Assembly (NCBI GenBank): GCA_023333565.1
Contig: JAJKFH010000948.1
Coordinates: 744,001-808,000 of the forward strand
Reading direction: 5' to 3'
DNA: 64,000 bases
Source: Puffinus mauretanicus
Lineage: Eukaryota > Chordata > Aves > Procellariiformes > Procellariidae
Under the pieces are notes generated by a model. That model saw only the letters and a program-made list of their open reading frames with translations, had not been told where the DNA came from and did no database searches. Shown one piece after another: positions 40,681 to 53,600 of the stretch. The position numbers and the translations under genes were made by a program. The stretch's first letter is position 1. Each line of letters opens with the position of its first letter.

Positions 40681-40690
40681 AAAATATGGA

Positions 40691-43600
40691 CAGTGTCAAG
40701 GAATTTGAACAACATAACGTGTTGTTATGCCTCTGTTATGCCTTGACAGAGTTGGGAAAACATCCTAGGGCTACAGCTTCTGGATGCTGCTCAGGAGAGA
40801 CGTTTTGCATTTTTGTGCTTTTTTTGAATACATTCAGTTACAACCGCAGGCGTGGGGAGAAGGCAGATATATGCCTCTGACACTTTCTAATGGGACACTG
40901 GTTACAGTTTCTGGAGTCACAGGGTTCTTTTGTTTTTTTAAAAGAGTGAGAGAAGTACTTGTCCTCCTTTCAGTCTCTATTCCTGACTGGCAGTTTCTCT
41001 ACTAGTACTCTCTCCTTTGATGGGTGTCTGGGCTGCTCCCTGCATTTCTTCAATTGTCCCAGAAAGAACCCAGGTCTGGTAAGGCACTGTGATTTAGAAA
41101 ATCAGAGTTCCATTAGCAGCAACCAGAAAGTTTAAAAAAAGTTTGAAGGAAAGGCTGAAAATTTAAAATTTGTTTCAAGGTTAGTTAATAATACAATTTA
41201 GGTTAGTTAATAATATAATTTGTACATCATAAAACTGTATTATAAAAGTTAAATGAATATAAGTCTTATTTTGCTATAATTTGCAAAGGTATCTGGTTTC
41301 CAGGGCTCTATAACATGTTTTTTATTCCTAATCAGTGTCATACAGTATCAAAATGTCTTACATTTTTTATTATTGCATATAGACATTTAGAAAAATATCT
41401 AGTGGCTATAATTTGTGGTAGAGTTAAAACTGCTATATTGTATTGCAGCTTTACTTTAGTCATCCTGTTACTGACCAGTAATTGAATTGAATTAAATCTT
41501 TATGGTGACCTTTGAGTCCACCTGAGTCAGAGATGGATGGAACTTTCAGTGTATGATGTTTTGAACTATAAGTGTGTGGGGAAAAGTGTGTCTTTGGAAG
41601 TTGTCAGAGAGGACCCTACTACCCAGTCAGTTTCCCCGGGAGCTGTAACAGGACCCCAGTAAACAGGAAACAGTGGGAGAAAATGAAGATTTGAATAAAA
41701 ACAGTGTCTTTAATATGAACCTTTCCTGCTTCAGGAAATGTTGGCAGGTATAGGCTTGTCTGATTTTGAACATACCATAGACTAGTTGCTGTCAAGACCC
41801 CCCTTAAGACAGCACTGACAGGGGTAAATATAGTTAACCTAGAGCTTGCTGAGACTGTAGCATGAGAGAGGATCTGTAGGAAATGCTATTTATGTGAAAC
41901 TCCAACTGAACTTGAAACAGTGGTCTTGCTTCATGATGGAGGTCATTTTATACACTCAATCCTTAAGGGGTCGCTTAGCTTTGTCTACTACCCTCTATTT
42001 GCCGTTGTTATAGACACCACTCACTTTTGCTTATAGCATGTCTGGATGAAACTCTATTAAAAAAAAGCTTGAAGCAGACACTTCTTATATTTATGCCCAT
42101 CTGTTCGGCTGACCTGATGCCCTTTAAGAAGTGTGACTTCACTGTGTGTTTCAGACAGGCATATTTGCTAGCCAAGACTGACTTCAGAGAAGACTGCAAA
42201 TCACAAGCAACAGAAGCTTCCAGAAGAACCTTCTGTGGGAAAACAGCACCAGTCTGGGACAATGACACAATGAATGGCATCTGTCAGTGGGATGTGATTG
42301 TGGCAAAGATACTGTTTTTTTGATGTCTCATTTCTATGGTCTTATCTCTGAGCTTGGGATGGAGTTCATGATAAGCCCAAGATACAGAGAACAATGCTGG
42401 CCTCCTTTGTAGATACTGGAAGTTTTGCTAATGACCATTCCTGTTCTTGGAGTTCAGAATGTAGTTTTGCTGTATGTTCTGTCCTACTGGAAGGAAAGCA
42501 GCTTCTCTTTCCTCTTGCTTGTCCTTGGTAGGAAGAGGGTTGCTTTTGTCTTGGAAATGGTTAGCATCTACCTCAAGCATCTAAGCCTCAAACAAATTTC
42601 ATCTTCCATCCCCTCTGAGATGGGGCTTTTGTGTCTGTTGAAGATGATGGAGCTATCTTCAACACAAATATTTTCTTTTTTTTTGTTGTTTCTTTTTATT
42701 TCTGACATAACCCCTTCTCAGGATGTGTCTTGGAGCTTTGCCTATGGCAAAGAACTTGGGATCTTGTGACATCTGACTCTTTGCAGCTGATACAGTGGCA
42801 AGTGGTCCTTCTTGTCTTGCATTAACCTGGATTCTAGCTCCCTATAAACTCTCTACTCAGAACTTGTTTGTGTCTGCTATTGATTTAGTCTCTTGTCTCT
42901 TTGTGTTTATGTTAACCATTAAGAAAAAAAACCCTCCAAACCTGTTGGCTTGAATCCCATACTCATATTTCAAGGAATAATCTGCAAAATTTCAGAAGGA
43001 TTGGCTTTCCCAGAACCCTGGAAGCAGTTAGAAGATTTTGGGGATTTGGATCTAATATATGAATTTATCGACACTGAACTGTCTATAGAAAAGTCTAACC
43101 CTGAAGTTGTATCTTCTCTCTGATGAAGAAATGCACCAGAAATAGAAATCCTGTGATAATATTGTAGGATGCTTAGTCTTGTCTTCTCATTGCAAGTTCA
43201 GTCTACTAACCCTAATGCTAAGCAACCAACTAAATGTTGTCAATCATAATGCTGCGACCCTGCAATAAGACAAAATGAATTTCTTTCATTTGCTCTGTTA
43301 TATGTGGAATGGTTGGCATCAGTTATTTTTATTTCTTTCTCCATTATTTTCTGACTTTCTGTGGTGTTACAAAAGGCAAATTTGCACAGGTAGTAAACAA
43401 CAACAGATTTGTGAATCTGCCCGTGCTTCACATTATTAGCAAGAAAGTTAGTTTTGTACTTATTCTAGAATGTCTTGCACAGAAATCAATGTTTTGTTGG
43501 GATTATATGTGAGTGAATAATAGCTGAGACATATGCTTACATTGACCGTTTCTCTCTTAGCCCTGTTTCCTGTTGTACTTCAGGTAGTAACACAACTCCT

Positions 43601-44825
43601 GCTGCTATTCTGTTCTGCTAGTTGAACAATTCTCATAGAGTTAGGTCTTGCCATCATTTCACTTTTAATGAGTTTTAGCTGAGAATAAATATTGTTGTGC
43701 CTTTTGAGTGCAAAACATGAATGACAGGATTCTAACTTAAAAAAATTTTAACTTCAGTTGATGTGTGGGACTACTGTGTGAGGATAGTGACATAATTTCT
43801 CTTATTTAGGTATACCTTTTTAAACTTCTATTTACATAAATATTAAAGGAATGCTTTCATTGTAATAATCAACCTTGAAAGAGATGATACACATCAATTT
43901 TATTGATGTAGTAATTTAAAAAATAGCTTCAGTACCATTTTTTAAATTTTCTTTATCCATGTTATGCTAATCAAGAACGTTAGTGCACCTCATTTGGAGA
44001 GCTTCTTACCAACTGTTTTTTGTGGTATAAGCCTGTATTAATTCATTGAGTGAATGCATTGTAACCTCTCTGAAGGTTTTGTTGGTAGGTCCTTTGCACG
44101 TCGCTTCTTTTGCTTTCTTTGTCAAATTAGTGGATCACGGATATTTTCTGTGGAAAACAGGTGATTTTATATTGTGGTTTCACATGCTTTTCTACAGATG
44201 TATATCTGTATCCCATATCCTTGTAAAATCTAGCATTTGTGGTTTGAAATTATGTCTTTTACTGGAGTACCATAAGATATGAAATCATGTAACAAGCAAT
44301 CACTCACGAATATAAAATTGTTGGTATTGACATTATGAGTTTCATTTGGAAATAGTCATATTCTCCATTTTTATAACTACAGCTTTGTGGGCAAGATGAT
44401 TTCAGGTGAGATTTCGTGTAATAACATAGTGTGAGTACAAGATTCCTCATTTAGACATCTCATGTCCTGTCTCAGATAGGCTTATTATGAAGCTAAGTAT
44501 CTAAGTGTTAATATTGTGTGTGCCTCCACATAACTGCAGACACCTGTAACGTATGAGTGCCAAAGCAAAGGCGAAGCTTAAAAAAAATCTGTAGCTCTTT
44601 TTATCTCTCATTAAAAAGGCTGGAAACCAATGTACTCTCTCTTTTTGCAAAATACATACTGTGCAAGTGAATTTATATTCTAAGCAAGAAATACCTCTCA
44701 CCACATGAACTTCCAGGTTAATGGCCTCAGCAAAATGGATATAGCATTTTTTTTCCCGTAATAGTAATAACATTTGCAGAGATGAAATTGTCAAGATAGC
44801 TATTAATACCCCAATTAAATCTTAC
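40691..44825. other. Non-coding stretch after the DIRS-like fossil
   Basis: Overlapping frames at 42027-42323 (98 codons) and 42425-42769 (114 codons) on the plus strand have no recognisable motif. They could be decayed repeat or chance frames. Nothing else is recognised apart from the tandem duplication listed separately. Confidence 0.45.
41178..41221. repeat. 22-bp tandem duplication
   Basis: Two adjacent copies of AGGTTAGTTAATAATACAAT followed by TT, differing at one base (C/T), at 41178-41199 and 41200-41221. Confidence 0.9.
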
Positions 44826-44984
44826 TTAAAATCTTCAACACGCTGAAGATAGTTCTTGATATATCCTTCGGGAAATCCATACAAAATACTTCGCCTTGTT
44901 TATGTCTGCCAAGTTGTAGCAAAGGTGCACGTCTTTCTCTCCTTCGCTTTAACTGGTCTTTGGCAGTTGGAATTTTTGATAGCA
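44826..44984 (-). CDS. Candidate internal exon, unidentified protein
   Basis: On the minus strand a T-rich tract and CATAG acceptor are followed by 159 nt without a stop, then a GTAAG donor. The reading frame is phase 1 at both ends, so the exon could be skipped or included without changing frame. It would encode about 52 residues, including SKIPTAKDQLKRRRERR, LLQLGRHKQGE and VFCMDFPKDISRTIF: a basic first half and a more hydrophobic second half. The segment contains five CpG sites, unusual in the CpG-poor DNA around it and a hint of coding constraint. I do not recognise the family and see no neighbouring exon on this strand. It could be a true exon of a minus-strand gene, a remnant of a retrocopy, or chance. 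Confidence 0.35.
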
Positions 44985-47039
44985 CTATGAAAAAAACTGT
45001 TATGCACATCTTAAGCTAATGCAATGACATCCTGAATTTGGGATTTATTCACATGTGTTAATTAGAAAGGCCCAATTCAGTGCATTTATTTGGGAGTTGC
45101 TGACGAGGAGACGTGGAAAAAGAGAAATGGATGCACTGGGCTTATAGTTACATACATGTGGGACAGGAAAACCTGAGTTCTGTTTTTTTCTCCAGTCAGA
45201 ATATGGGTTTTAAAGAGCAGCGAACTGACGCCATCTGTAAGCATAATCAGCAACACTCATTACTGACTGCTAACTGACCTGAATTTTCACTGATAGAGGC
45301 ATATGCATGTAGAGGTTTAGATGTCCGCAAAGCTCACCAGTGACAAAAGGATCTAAGATATTTTCAGTATCTAGGAGAGCACTGAGGCACCTAGTTCCCC
45401 TCCACATATCTAGGTTGAAAATTCCTGTGGAAACTTTACCCACTGATTTTGGTGAGACTTTTCATGCACTGAAGGGACTGTGCTAATGAAGTGGAGAGGA
45501 GAAATAAAATCTCTGTAGCAGTATGTTGCTCGACTGCTTTCTGCTTGATGCAAGCAATTAAGCAGCTTTAATTTTCTATAACTGTTATCATATGTCTGTG
45601 TCTCACTCTCTCATGAATTAGAGATGGTCTGGATGGTTCTGATAACATAAGATCTAGTTTAAATCCTTACTTGAACCTCAAGTCAAATGTTAATTGGTGT
45701 TTCAATACTTTTGATTTAATTATTTGGTCTGCCACATCTCTTTCAAAACAGGTGCTGCACTAAGGTATGCAGCCCTTTTCTGTTGCTTAACTGGGCACAA
45801 GAGGTACTTGAATTTTTAAAGGGAAACCTTTCTTTGATTGCATTCTGTCTCCCTTTGCAAGCCTAAATTTTATATGCTTCTGAAAGAGCATGAAAACCAG
45901 GCAAAAGTTTATGAGTTTGGTTTTTTTTTCTAATGTAATACGGAAGAATAAATGTATAATGCTTGGAAGGAAGCAATGTACATATAATGCGATTCAAATG
46001 GTGTTGACATTCAGCATTAGTTTGTAGTTTCAGTACTGAATCTCCTGAGATCTAGAAATGTGTACGTGTGCATTTAGTGGCGTGCCTATGCAGGAAAACT
46101 TGCAGAACTAGGTCCTTTAACATTACAAGAATGTCAAGAAATGAGGCAGATAAAATTGTACATTTCCAGGCAATGTTAATGAAAATGTTAAATAATTCAC
46201 ACAAATCATTGCATAGAAAATACTTAGAATAGGTTTTGTGAAATTTATTTTCAGTTTTGTAATATACCCACTCCCATTTTTGAAAATTGTAATTTAAAAT
46301 GTATAATTCAGTAATGCTTATAGGAGTTATTATCCTGAATTAATACTTTAGCATTTTAGAATGATCTGTGTAAAACTTTAATGCCTTTGTTTTTATTAAA
46401 GTAATTTCAGAAAAAAAATTTGTCCTGCTCTTTGATAATCTTCATATCTACTATTCTTTATCTAAGTCAAAGAAGTAAATGAATATGATGCAAGAAGTTG
46501 TGATATTTTACCTTTTCCTGTGAAAAAGCAAATGATTATTTAAGCCGTCATATGGCAATGCCCTACCAGTTTGAAAAGTATCACTAGTTTGAAAAGTCTT
46601 AGCACTTTCACGACAGGGCTTATTGTATGGGTCTGGGGTGGTGGGGGATGACTACCAGTATGTACTGCATTTATTACTGTAAATTTAATTTCTACTTGAC
46701 AGCTCTTAGAACTTAACTCTCATTTGCCCTAATGTAAGTAAGGAGTCACTCTACTGACAGTGCTATGAAAATGTCTTCAGTCTAATTGCTGAAATGCTCT
46801 TAAGCTGATTTGTGTCCACAGAGTAGAAGGAAAGCCATTCTAGTTAAATTAGCACAACTCTTGGTTATAGTATGTGTAGTATGTGTAAGTATGTGCAGAA
46901 ATTGAACCAGTTCCTGCTGGCTGTATTTAAACCACTGACAACCCCTCTGCATAGTGTTATTTCAGTTTTGACTGGCTTATTCTAAATTTCAGTGAACTAT
47001 AGATTTGAAATAGAATTAATTAAAACAAAAGGCCAACCA
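44985..47039. other. Non-coding stretch
   Basis: AT-rich DNA with no recognised gene. It holds a short 9-bp tandem (TAGTATGTG, about three copies) at 46868-46895, and a repeated AGTTTGAAAAGT pair near 46568-46600. Confidence 0.5.
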
Positions 47040-47626
47040 ATTAAAGCATCAAAATACAATCACTCCCTGGGTTGTATTAGCACGAATATAGCCAACAGCT
47101 CCAGGGAAGTGATCTTTCCCCTCTGTGGCACTTGTGAGACTGCATCTGGGGTATGGTGTCCAGTTTTGGTTTTCCCAATATAAGGCACTGACTTACAGGA
47201 ATGAGTCCATTGAAGGGCCATCAAGATGGCCAGGGAAGTGGAGCACATGACATATGAGGAGAGGACTGGGTTTGTTCAGCCTAAAAAAGGGAAGGTTCAG
47301 GAGAGATCTTAGCACTGTCTACAACTGTCTGATCGGAAAATGCAGAGAAGATGGAGCCAGATTCCTCTTGGTGGTGCACAGTGGTAGGATGGTATGCAAA
47401 GGACAAAAGTTGGAACATGGGAAACCCTAATTAGATAAGGATATAATTTTTTACCATGAGGGTGATCAAATACAGGAACAGGTTGCCTGGAAGATTGTAG
47501 AATCTCCACCGTGGAGGTTTTCAAGGCTTGATGGGACACAGCCTGAGCAATCTCATCTACTGAGATCTGCTTTGAGCTAGTGTTTGGACTAGATACCTCA
47601 AGCCTGTATTATTCTGTATTACTATG
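47040..47626 (+). mobile_element. CR1 LINE 3' portion, plus orientation
   Basis: About 590 bp of CR1 from the ORF2 C-terminal region through the 3' tail. The frame around 47050-47125 gives SLGCISTNIANSSREVIFPL, a CR1 ORF2 signature. Downstream are GGAGCACATGACATATGAGG, GGACTGGGTTTGTTCAGCCT, CAGGAACAGGTTGCCTGGAA, CCACCGTGGAGGTTTTCAAG and a decayed ATTCTGTATTACTATG tail. It is 5'-truncated and inactive. Confidence 0.92.
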
Positions 47627-50600
47627 AAAACATGCTACTTGGAAACCAAATAAGCATCCATACTGTACTCTGCTTTAGCGTCACAGAACTATCTTAAAAC
47701 CATTGTAAGTTTATGTGTAGATGGGGTCTTCACTGACCTTTTTTCCCCTGATTTATCAAGCTGGAAGATAACACAAAGGTGCTTGCAGGCTAGCTAGCAA
47801 GAATGGAGACTTGGAGGGCTTTCCATCCACTAGAACTTCATACTCTGACAGAGTTCTTCATGTAGTGGCTGTGATTGCATGGCCTTCCCAAAGTGATCAA
47901 AGCAAACAGGGAGGTGGGCAGCGGGGAAGTAATTCAGAAAAAAATGTGGAGTGTGGAGTTTCCCAATTTTATTAACATAGACTCCTATGAAAAGCTGAAT
48001 AAGGCCTGGAGACAAAGGGTAAATTGCAGTGTGAACTTTTCTTATGATGTGTGATTGATACAATGTTGTATCAATGTCAAAAATGTTTGGCCTGCTTGCA
48101 GATCATGTCAGCCTGGAAGGCATGTAAGCAGTAAGGACGGGGGTGTAAATTCAGGCAGCCAGTAAATGGTACCATCCCACTTGCTGCATTTGCATTTCAT
48201 ATCTAGGATCCCAATTCTAGGATCAAGGTGATTAAAGCATTCTTAGTAAGTAGTTTTGTGTCACTAAAGATAATTTCTAAACCTGTATAGTGACTCTGGG
48301 ACCTCTCAGCCTCTCTGGGATCTACAGGAGATTGTAAGATTGGGAGTCTGACTTGTGCTGCCCCACCTCCTGTGGTTTCAGGCTGCCAGGCTGAGGCAAA
48401 CATTACCGTACCTGGGGGAATCCTGTTCCTTTCTGTGTTTCTGCTACTGCCAAGAGAGAGCCTGATCAGGCTGTTCCACCAACACTGGCTGGCCCCGCTC
48501 CTGGTCTGTCTTCCACTCGTCCTCACTGAGGTGGCATTGTCCTGCTCTACAGTGTGGGATCTCAGACCATCAGGGAAAATACCACCTTTGCTTCTGGCTT
48601 TCTCTGGCATCCGACTAGCCCCTTCTATTCCACACACTGCTCCAAGTCAATTTGACGTAGATTCTTGTTGGCAATATTTATATTATTCCCTGGGACTGGT
48701 GTGATGCAGTTCACTGTAAAGAGTTTTTGGACTTCTCCCAGCTCTAGGCCATCCTGAAGTTTCACCATCAAGAGGAATGATTCTGCCTTTCCCTTTTCTC
48801 ATTTTTGGTCTTGTTTGTATGAGATATCCTCTATAGAAAACAGGAAATTGGCATACCCCACATATTGCTTTAGTTGCAGTACTGCTGTCACCTTTATGTG
48901 GACACTCTGTCCTGGCCCTGTCCTCAATATCCTGGTCAGGTTCCTTGAGCTTTGGACTTCACTCTTCTCCAAGCACATACAGGAATTCCTAGTTTATATC
49001 CTTTTGTTGGATGAACAGCACTTGTTCAAAGATTTCTTTTCTGAGGGTGTCTAGATCACTATAGATGATCCCTCAGCCTCATCTTGTAGAAGCAAATAGC
49101 CATGTAGACAGACACAGCATTTAACTGTGACCTGGGTGACATACTATTTATCTGTGATCTGTGACCCCCTCGATGGGACTCCTTGCCTATGGAGGAGGAT
49201 ATTGCTGATCATGGACCAGAAAGAAGGTCCTTCATTCAGTTTTCTGTGGTAGACATGAGTAAGCATTTTCTCATTTGAACTGTTAACTGTACACAGATGT
49301 ACATTAGATGTTATTTCACTGGTCACTTCTGTGGAGGTGGGGTGTACTGACTTATTATTAACAATAAACATGCACACATGCATGCATGAGAAAGGTTTGA
49401 GAATATTGGACCTTCACTTAATTAATAGTTCAATATATTTTGATTATCAACTGTATTTTGACAATATTTTATGCTGATTTTTTTTCTGATGTCTTTCTGA
49501 GATCCAGGGGCAACTTTGTTTGAGGTAAGACAACATTTAATTAAAAATGACCTGTGAGACTTTTCATTCTTCCAGACTTTTCTGGGAGTCAGTTTCCTGT
49601 TTGTTTTCAAGGACAGAGGTAAGCATTTCTGCTCTAAGAAGAAAGATGATATTATAACCAAGAAAAGCAAAAACAAGTGGGTGATAATAGAATATGTTTG
49701 AGTTGGTCTGTGGTGTAAGTTAAACCTTCATAATATTGCTGACCTTTATCTCATTGTGACAAAGGCAGAAAGCAGCAGGAGCTATATGACTCATTTCACC
49801 TCCCAGAGCAGGCCGGTGTTTTTCACCGTGCCCGCTTTCAGAAGGGGAGAGGGAACACGAGCGCTTTACAGCACAAGCATTCTGCCTGATCCTGCAGCAG
49901 TGCGCAGGGCAGGCAGCCCCTGCCCTGCAACTGGTGTCGCTTCACATAGGTCGTGTTAACTGCATTGCTTAGGTGACTAATTTAACAATAAGTTCTGATG
50001 AGAGCAGGAAAAACTGCTGTTGGCAACGATGATACTGAAAGGTCACGGGGAATCTTTGCCATGAATTTTTTTCCTGCACCCAAGGCTTGAGCAGTGGAAA
50101 AGAGACGCTTAGACATATGTCAGAGGGTGCTGTATTTTAAAAACAGTCTCTTTTTACTCCTTTCATTTTCTTTGTTGCAAAAATCCATTGTAATGAAACA
50201 AAGGTAGAATTTATCTTTCTTAAATCAGCAGATTTCTTCCTGTACACCTGAAATGGGCTTTAAGTTTTCTTCATGCTTAGATTTTTATTATTTCACCAGC
50301 AGTGCATGAAAGCATTACTAGTAGGAGATATGAAGGTAGAAACCTAAGGCAGTGAAAGCTTAAAGGAAGGAAAGGAAATGTAACAGACACCAGTAATGCT
50401 CCTGGTGTCTATATGGTAGTGTCCTGGAAATTCCTACTTTCCCTTTCCTGTGCAAAAGGTATTCAGAGAAACGCTCCTGAAACAGAGTGCTTCCCAGAAT
50501 GTGTTCAGCTGGTATTGGGAGAGATTTGCTTTTCTTACCTGGTCAGAAGAACTGCAGTCACTCTCTCCTAAGCCTTTGTAAGAGTTCAGCTGAATGATTT

Positions 50601-53600
50601 AAATAGTAACACCTTGAAACTTTATTTCATCAGTGTTTTCCTAATCATCTTTTGTTTCTTTCTTTGTTTCTTACATTTTTTTTTCTAATAGAATAGAAGA
50701 GAGCTTTTATTTTTTTTTAATTTTATTTTTTTTTCCCCTGAAAGATGAAGACAACCAGTGAATTAGGAATAAGGACTGTGCCTTATTTTGACTACTGAGT
50801 CAAAGGCTCCCTCTTGCAGCTTTGGACTAAAGCCCAACCACTGTCTAATCACAGTCCAATTGCTGAGTCAGGTTATTGAACCTGGCTCTGAGACATTGTC
50901 AGGTTTAAGCTCAACTATCCAGAGCTGTGGCAGCATCCAGAGCTGTATACCTGCATTATGTCTAGATGAAGTTTATTATTCTAGTACCTTGTGTTACAGG
51001 TGCTTGAAGTTCTACTACCTTGCTGAAAATGTTTGGATAAACTAATGAGATACTCTCACTTTTTTTGAGAAAAAGACCAAAATACTTCCTCAAAAGTTTC
51101 TAAGAATTTCAGATTAGAACAAATTTGAGATTAGACATCTGCCAGGTGGTTTGAAGCCGTGATCGCACTTAAGTTTTAGCACCTACTTATCGCTGAACTT
51201 GTTGTTTTTCTTTCTTAAAGAACTGCTCCAAGGCAGTTTTACCAAAAGACTTAATTAATAAGTTTACTTTGTATTATATTGTCTAACTAAACAGTAAGTA
51301 AAGTAGAAAAAGTTCACCAGTTTAGGAATTCCATTAAGTAATATAGGTTTTAAAGGTCCATGTGGACCTTTAAAGTAATGGGAAAATGCTTCTCCCTCCC
51401 ATCATGAAGTTACTTTGCTATGGAGGTAAAAATGTTTGTATTACAAAGGGAAATTGGAGAGGGAATTGGAATCTCTGTGAATATACCTTTGATCTTTGCT
51501 CTTCTAGTATTCTCAAAACTCTTCATTTCATGATTTACTGAATGTGTAAATGGGGAGGGATGCTGTAAGGGACCTCAACTTCAGAGGTGAATAAAGTTCT
51601 TTTATCATACTTCTAAATTACTAATGGTTTCATCCTGCAGACATTAGAGCAGACGGATAACTTTACTTGTATGGAGTTCTGCTAGCTCTATGAGATGTAC
51701 TGAAAAGAGAAAAATTACTTAGGCATGGATATGTATAAAGGTGGGTTCACATTAGTGCCGAATCATTATAATAGAAAGTATGTGTGTTGACTAGGTTGTA
51801 CTGGTATGGTATAATCATTCCAGTATTTTAGATACTTTTTTCTACTTTTGTTTTACCTACACAGTCCTAAAGCACAGCACATTTAGAAAAATAGTAACAT
51901 CCATAGTAGGTAGCAAAAGATCTGGTTAGTCCAGGATGCTATTTTGTCTTAGAATGACTATGGGATGCTTAATGAGAGAGATAAAAATTGGGCAAGTATG
52001 GAGTAACATATTGTCCTAGGTATTGGCCACTAGGTACAAAAATGTACTTTTCATCTCCCATTTCGTGCTTTGAAAGCGGACACAGATGATCATAAATACT
52101 CCTTTGCTTGGATATATAGGCAAATTTTTCTTCTCTCCTCTGTCTGATTTGTGTCTGGACAACTGTTATGTGTCCTCCATCTCCTGGGAAGCTTGTTATC
52201 TTACTTCATCATTCTTTGGGAAGACTGAATTTTGTGTGTGGTGCAATTTCAGGACTACTTTGAGTTCCTCTAGTCTTGTATTTGGAAACTTGTTGTGATA
52301 ATTAACTGTATGGGTAAGAAAACAACAGAATAATCGGTGAGGAATTTAAAAATAAACCAATACATGCAGCTATATATGTTGTGCTTGAGGGTTTTTTTTG
52401 TACAGTATTATCAGCATGGCACTAACTATCTAACCCACAGAAGTCTCTATTTCTGCCACTGTGCTAAGGCCATGAGAGATAAAGCTTTGGCCAATTAGCA
52501 ATCCAGTACATATGCTTTCCAGGGATCATATGTTGGAAGTGTGTCTCGCTGTATTCATCATCAGAAAGGAGGGGAAGGGACCATTTCTTCTTCCTTTTGG
52601 ACCATTTTCTCCTCAGCCACCCAAAATCATCCGTTTCCTCATGTATTCTGCTAACATAGAGAGCACATTAGCAGTATCTGGTGAGATAACTAGATTTTTC
52701 TTTCCCTGAGTGCAGAAAGTATTGACCTTGGGTTTTTATGATTTTCAGAAATTCATACCTCTGAGAAGAATGGGCCACTGTGAGTTATAGTAGGAAAAAA
52801 ATTTAAGGCTGAAATGTTCATAAATAAGATATTTTGTTAGAAAAACGAGGGGAAAAATTAAATCAAACATAAGTGATCTAAAAGTGAAGCCTCCCAGGAA
52901 GGTCAAAACCTCTACTGCCAGAGGAGAAACACACAGTGGACAGAGCTGCAGCTACGGCCCCAGTATTGCACAGTCCCAGCCTCTCATTCTCAGAAACCCA
53001 CTCCCGGCTGTCTCAAGGGCTACTCTAGTATATTACCAGTTTATTTCAGTGTGACCTGATGTGAAAATGTATTTGTATCTTTACCATGTCCTATATTGAA
53101 TTTTGGGCAAGAGAAAATTTTTTAACAGTCTGTCGTAAAAACTTGACTACTCTGTGGCAGTTGTCAACAGTATTCAGTGAAATATCCCATATTACAAGAA
53201 GAGTAAGGATTCTTTATTTCCTCAGCTGAAACTTAATACTGCTTCTGCCTACTTGCCATCATATAACATAGTGTGCTGTTGTATGCATGTTCTGCAAGAT
53301 GAAGTTCATGATCCCCTACGAAATTGCAACGTTTTCCTTTAAAATCAGGCAAGAGGTTGTGAAGCTTCATTCGTAACACTATATTTCACTCAGGTGTCAA
53401 TGATCCTTGATATTAAAGGGTAATGTTTTGTGTGTTACACAGCCACAGTTGACATCAGTTCTTTAGCACATGAAAGAAAAAGGATTATGTGGTGTGTTTA
53501 ATTTTCTCTCTAAAATAACTGTTGTGGCTTTCTGAGGTCTTTAAGTCAATGAGAATTGGAAGTAGCCATTGTATGAAATGGGAGGGATACGTACACAATT

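Larger units (their letters stand above)
38850..40690 (+). mobile_element. Fossil DIRS-like (tyrosine-recombinase) retroelement, plus orientation
   Basis: Translating this region in pieces recovers a DIRS-type tyrosine recombinase. In order: WAKFLNLGG (near 39920), LLVAVILACKG (39979-40011), CKFLAKVVSKCHL (40085-40123, the conserved K.LPKVVS.FHLN block), HSIRAQA (40322-40342, the family's conserved HSxRAxA box containing a catalytic arginine) and VLHYC (40424-40438, the expected active-site tyrosine context). The last three share one frame, interrupted by stops. Upstream, about 38920-39130, the frame DSRLSLAKD...TIMHFLDFWI...CKQVPFSASPA fits the end of the DIRS reverse transcriptase more loosely. 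The 3' end (40585-40680) holds the palindromes GATGTAAGTTACATC and AGTTACTGATAAGTAACT, as in inverted ends of amniote DIRS copies. Clearly inactive; the left boundary is uncertain. Confidence 0.75.
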
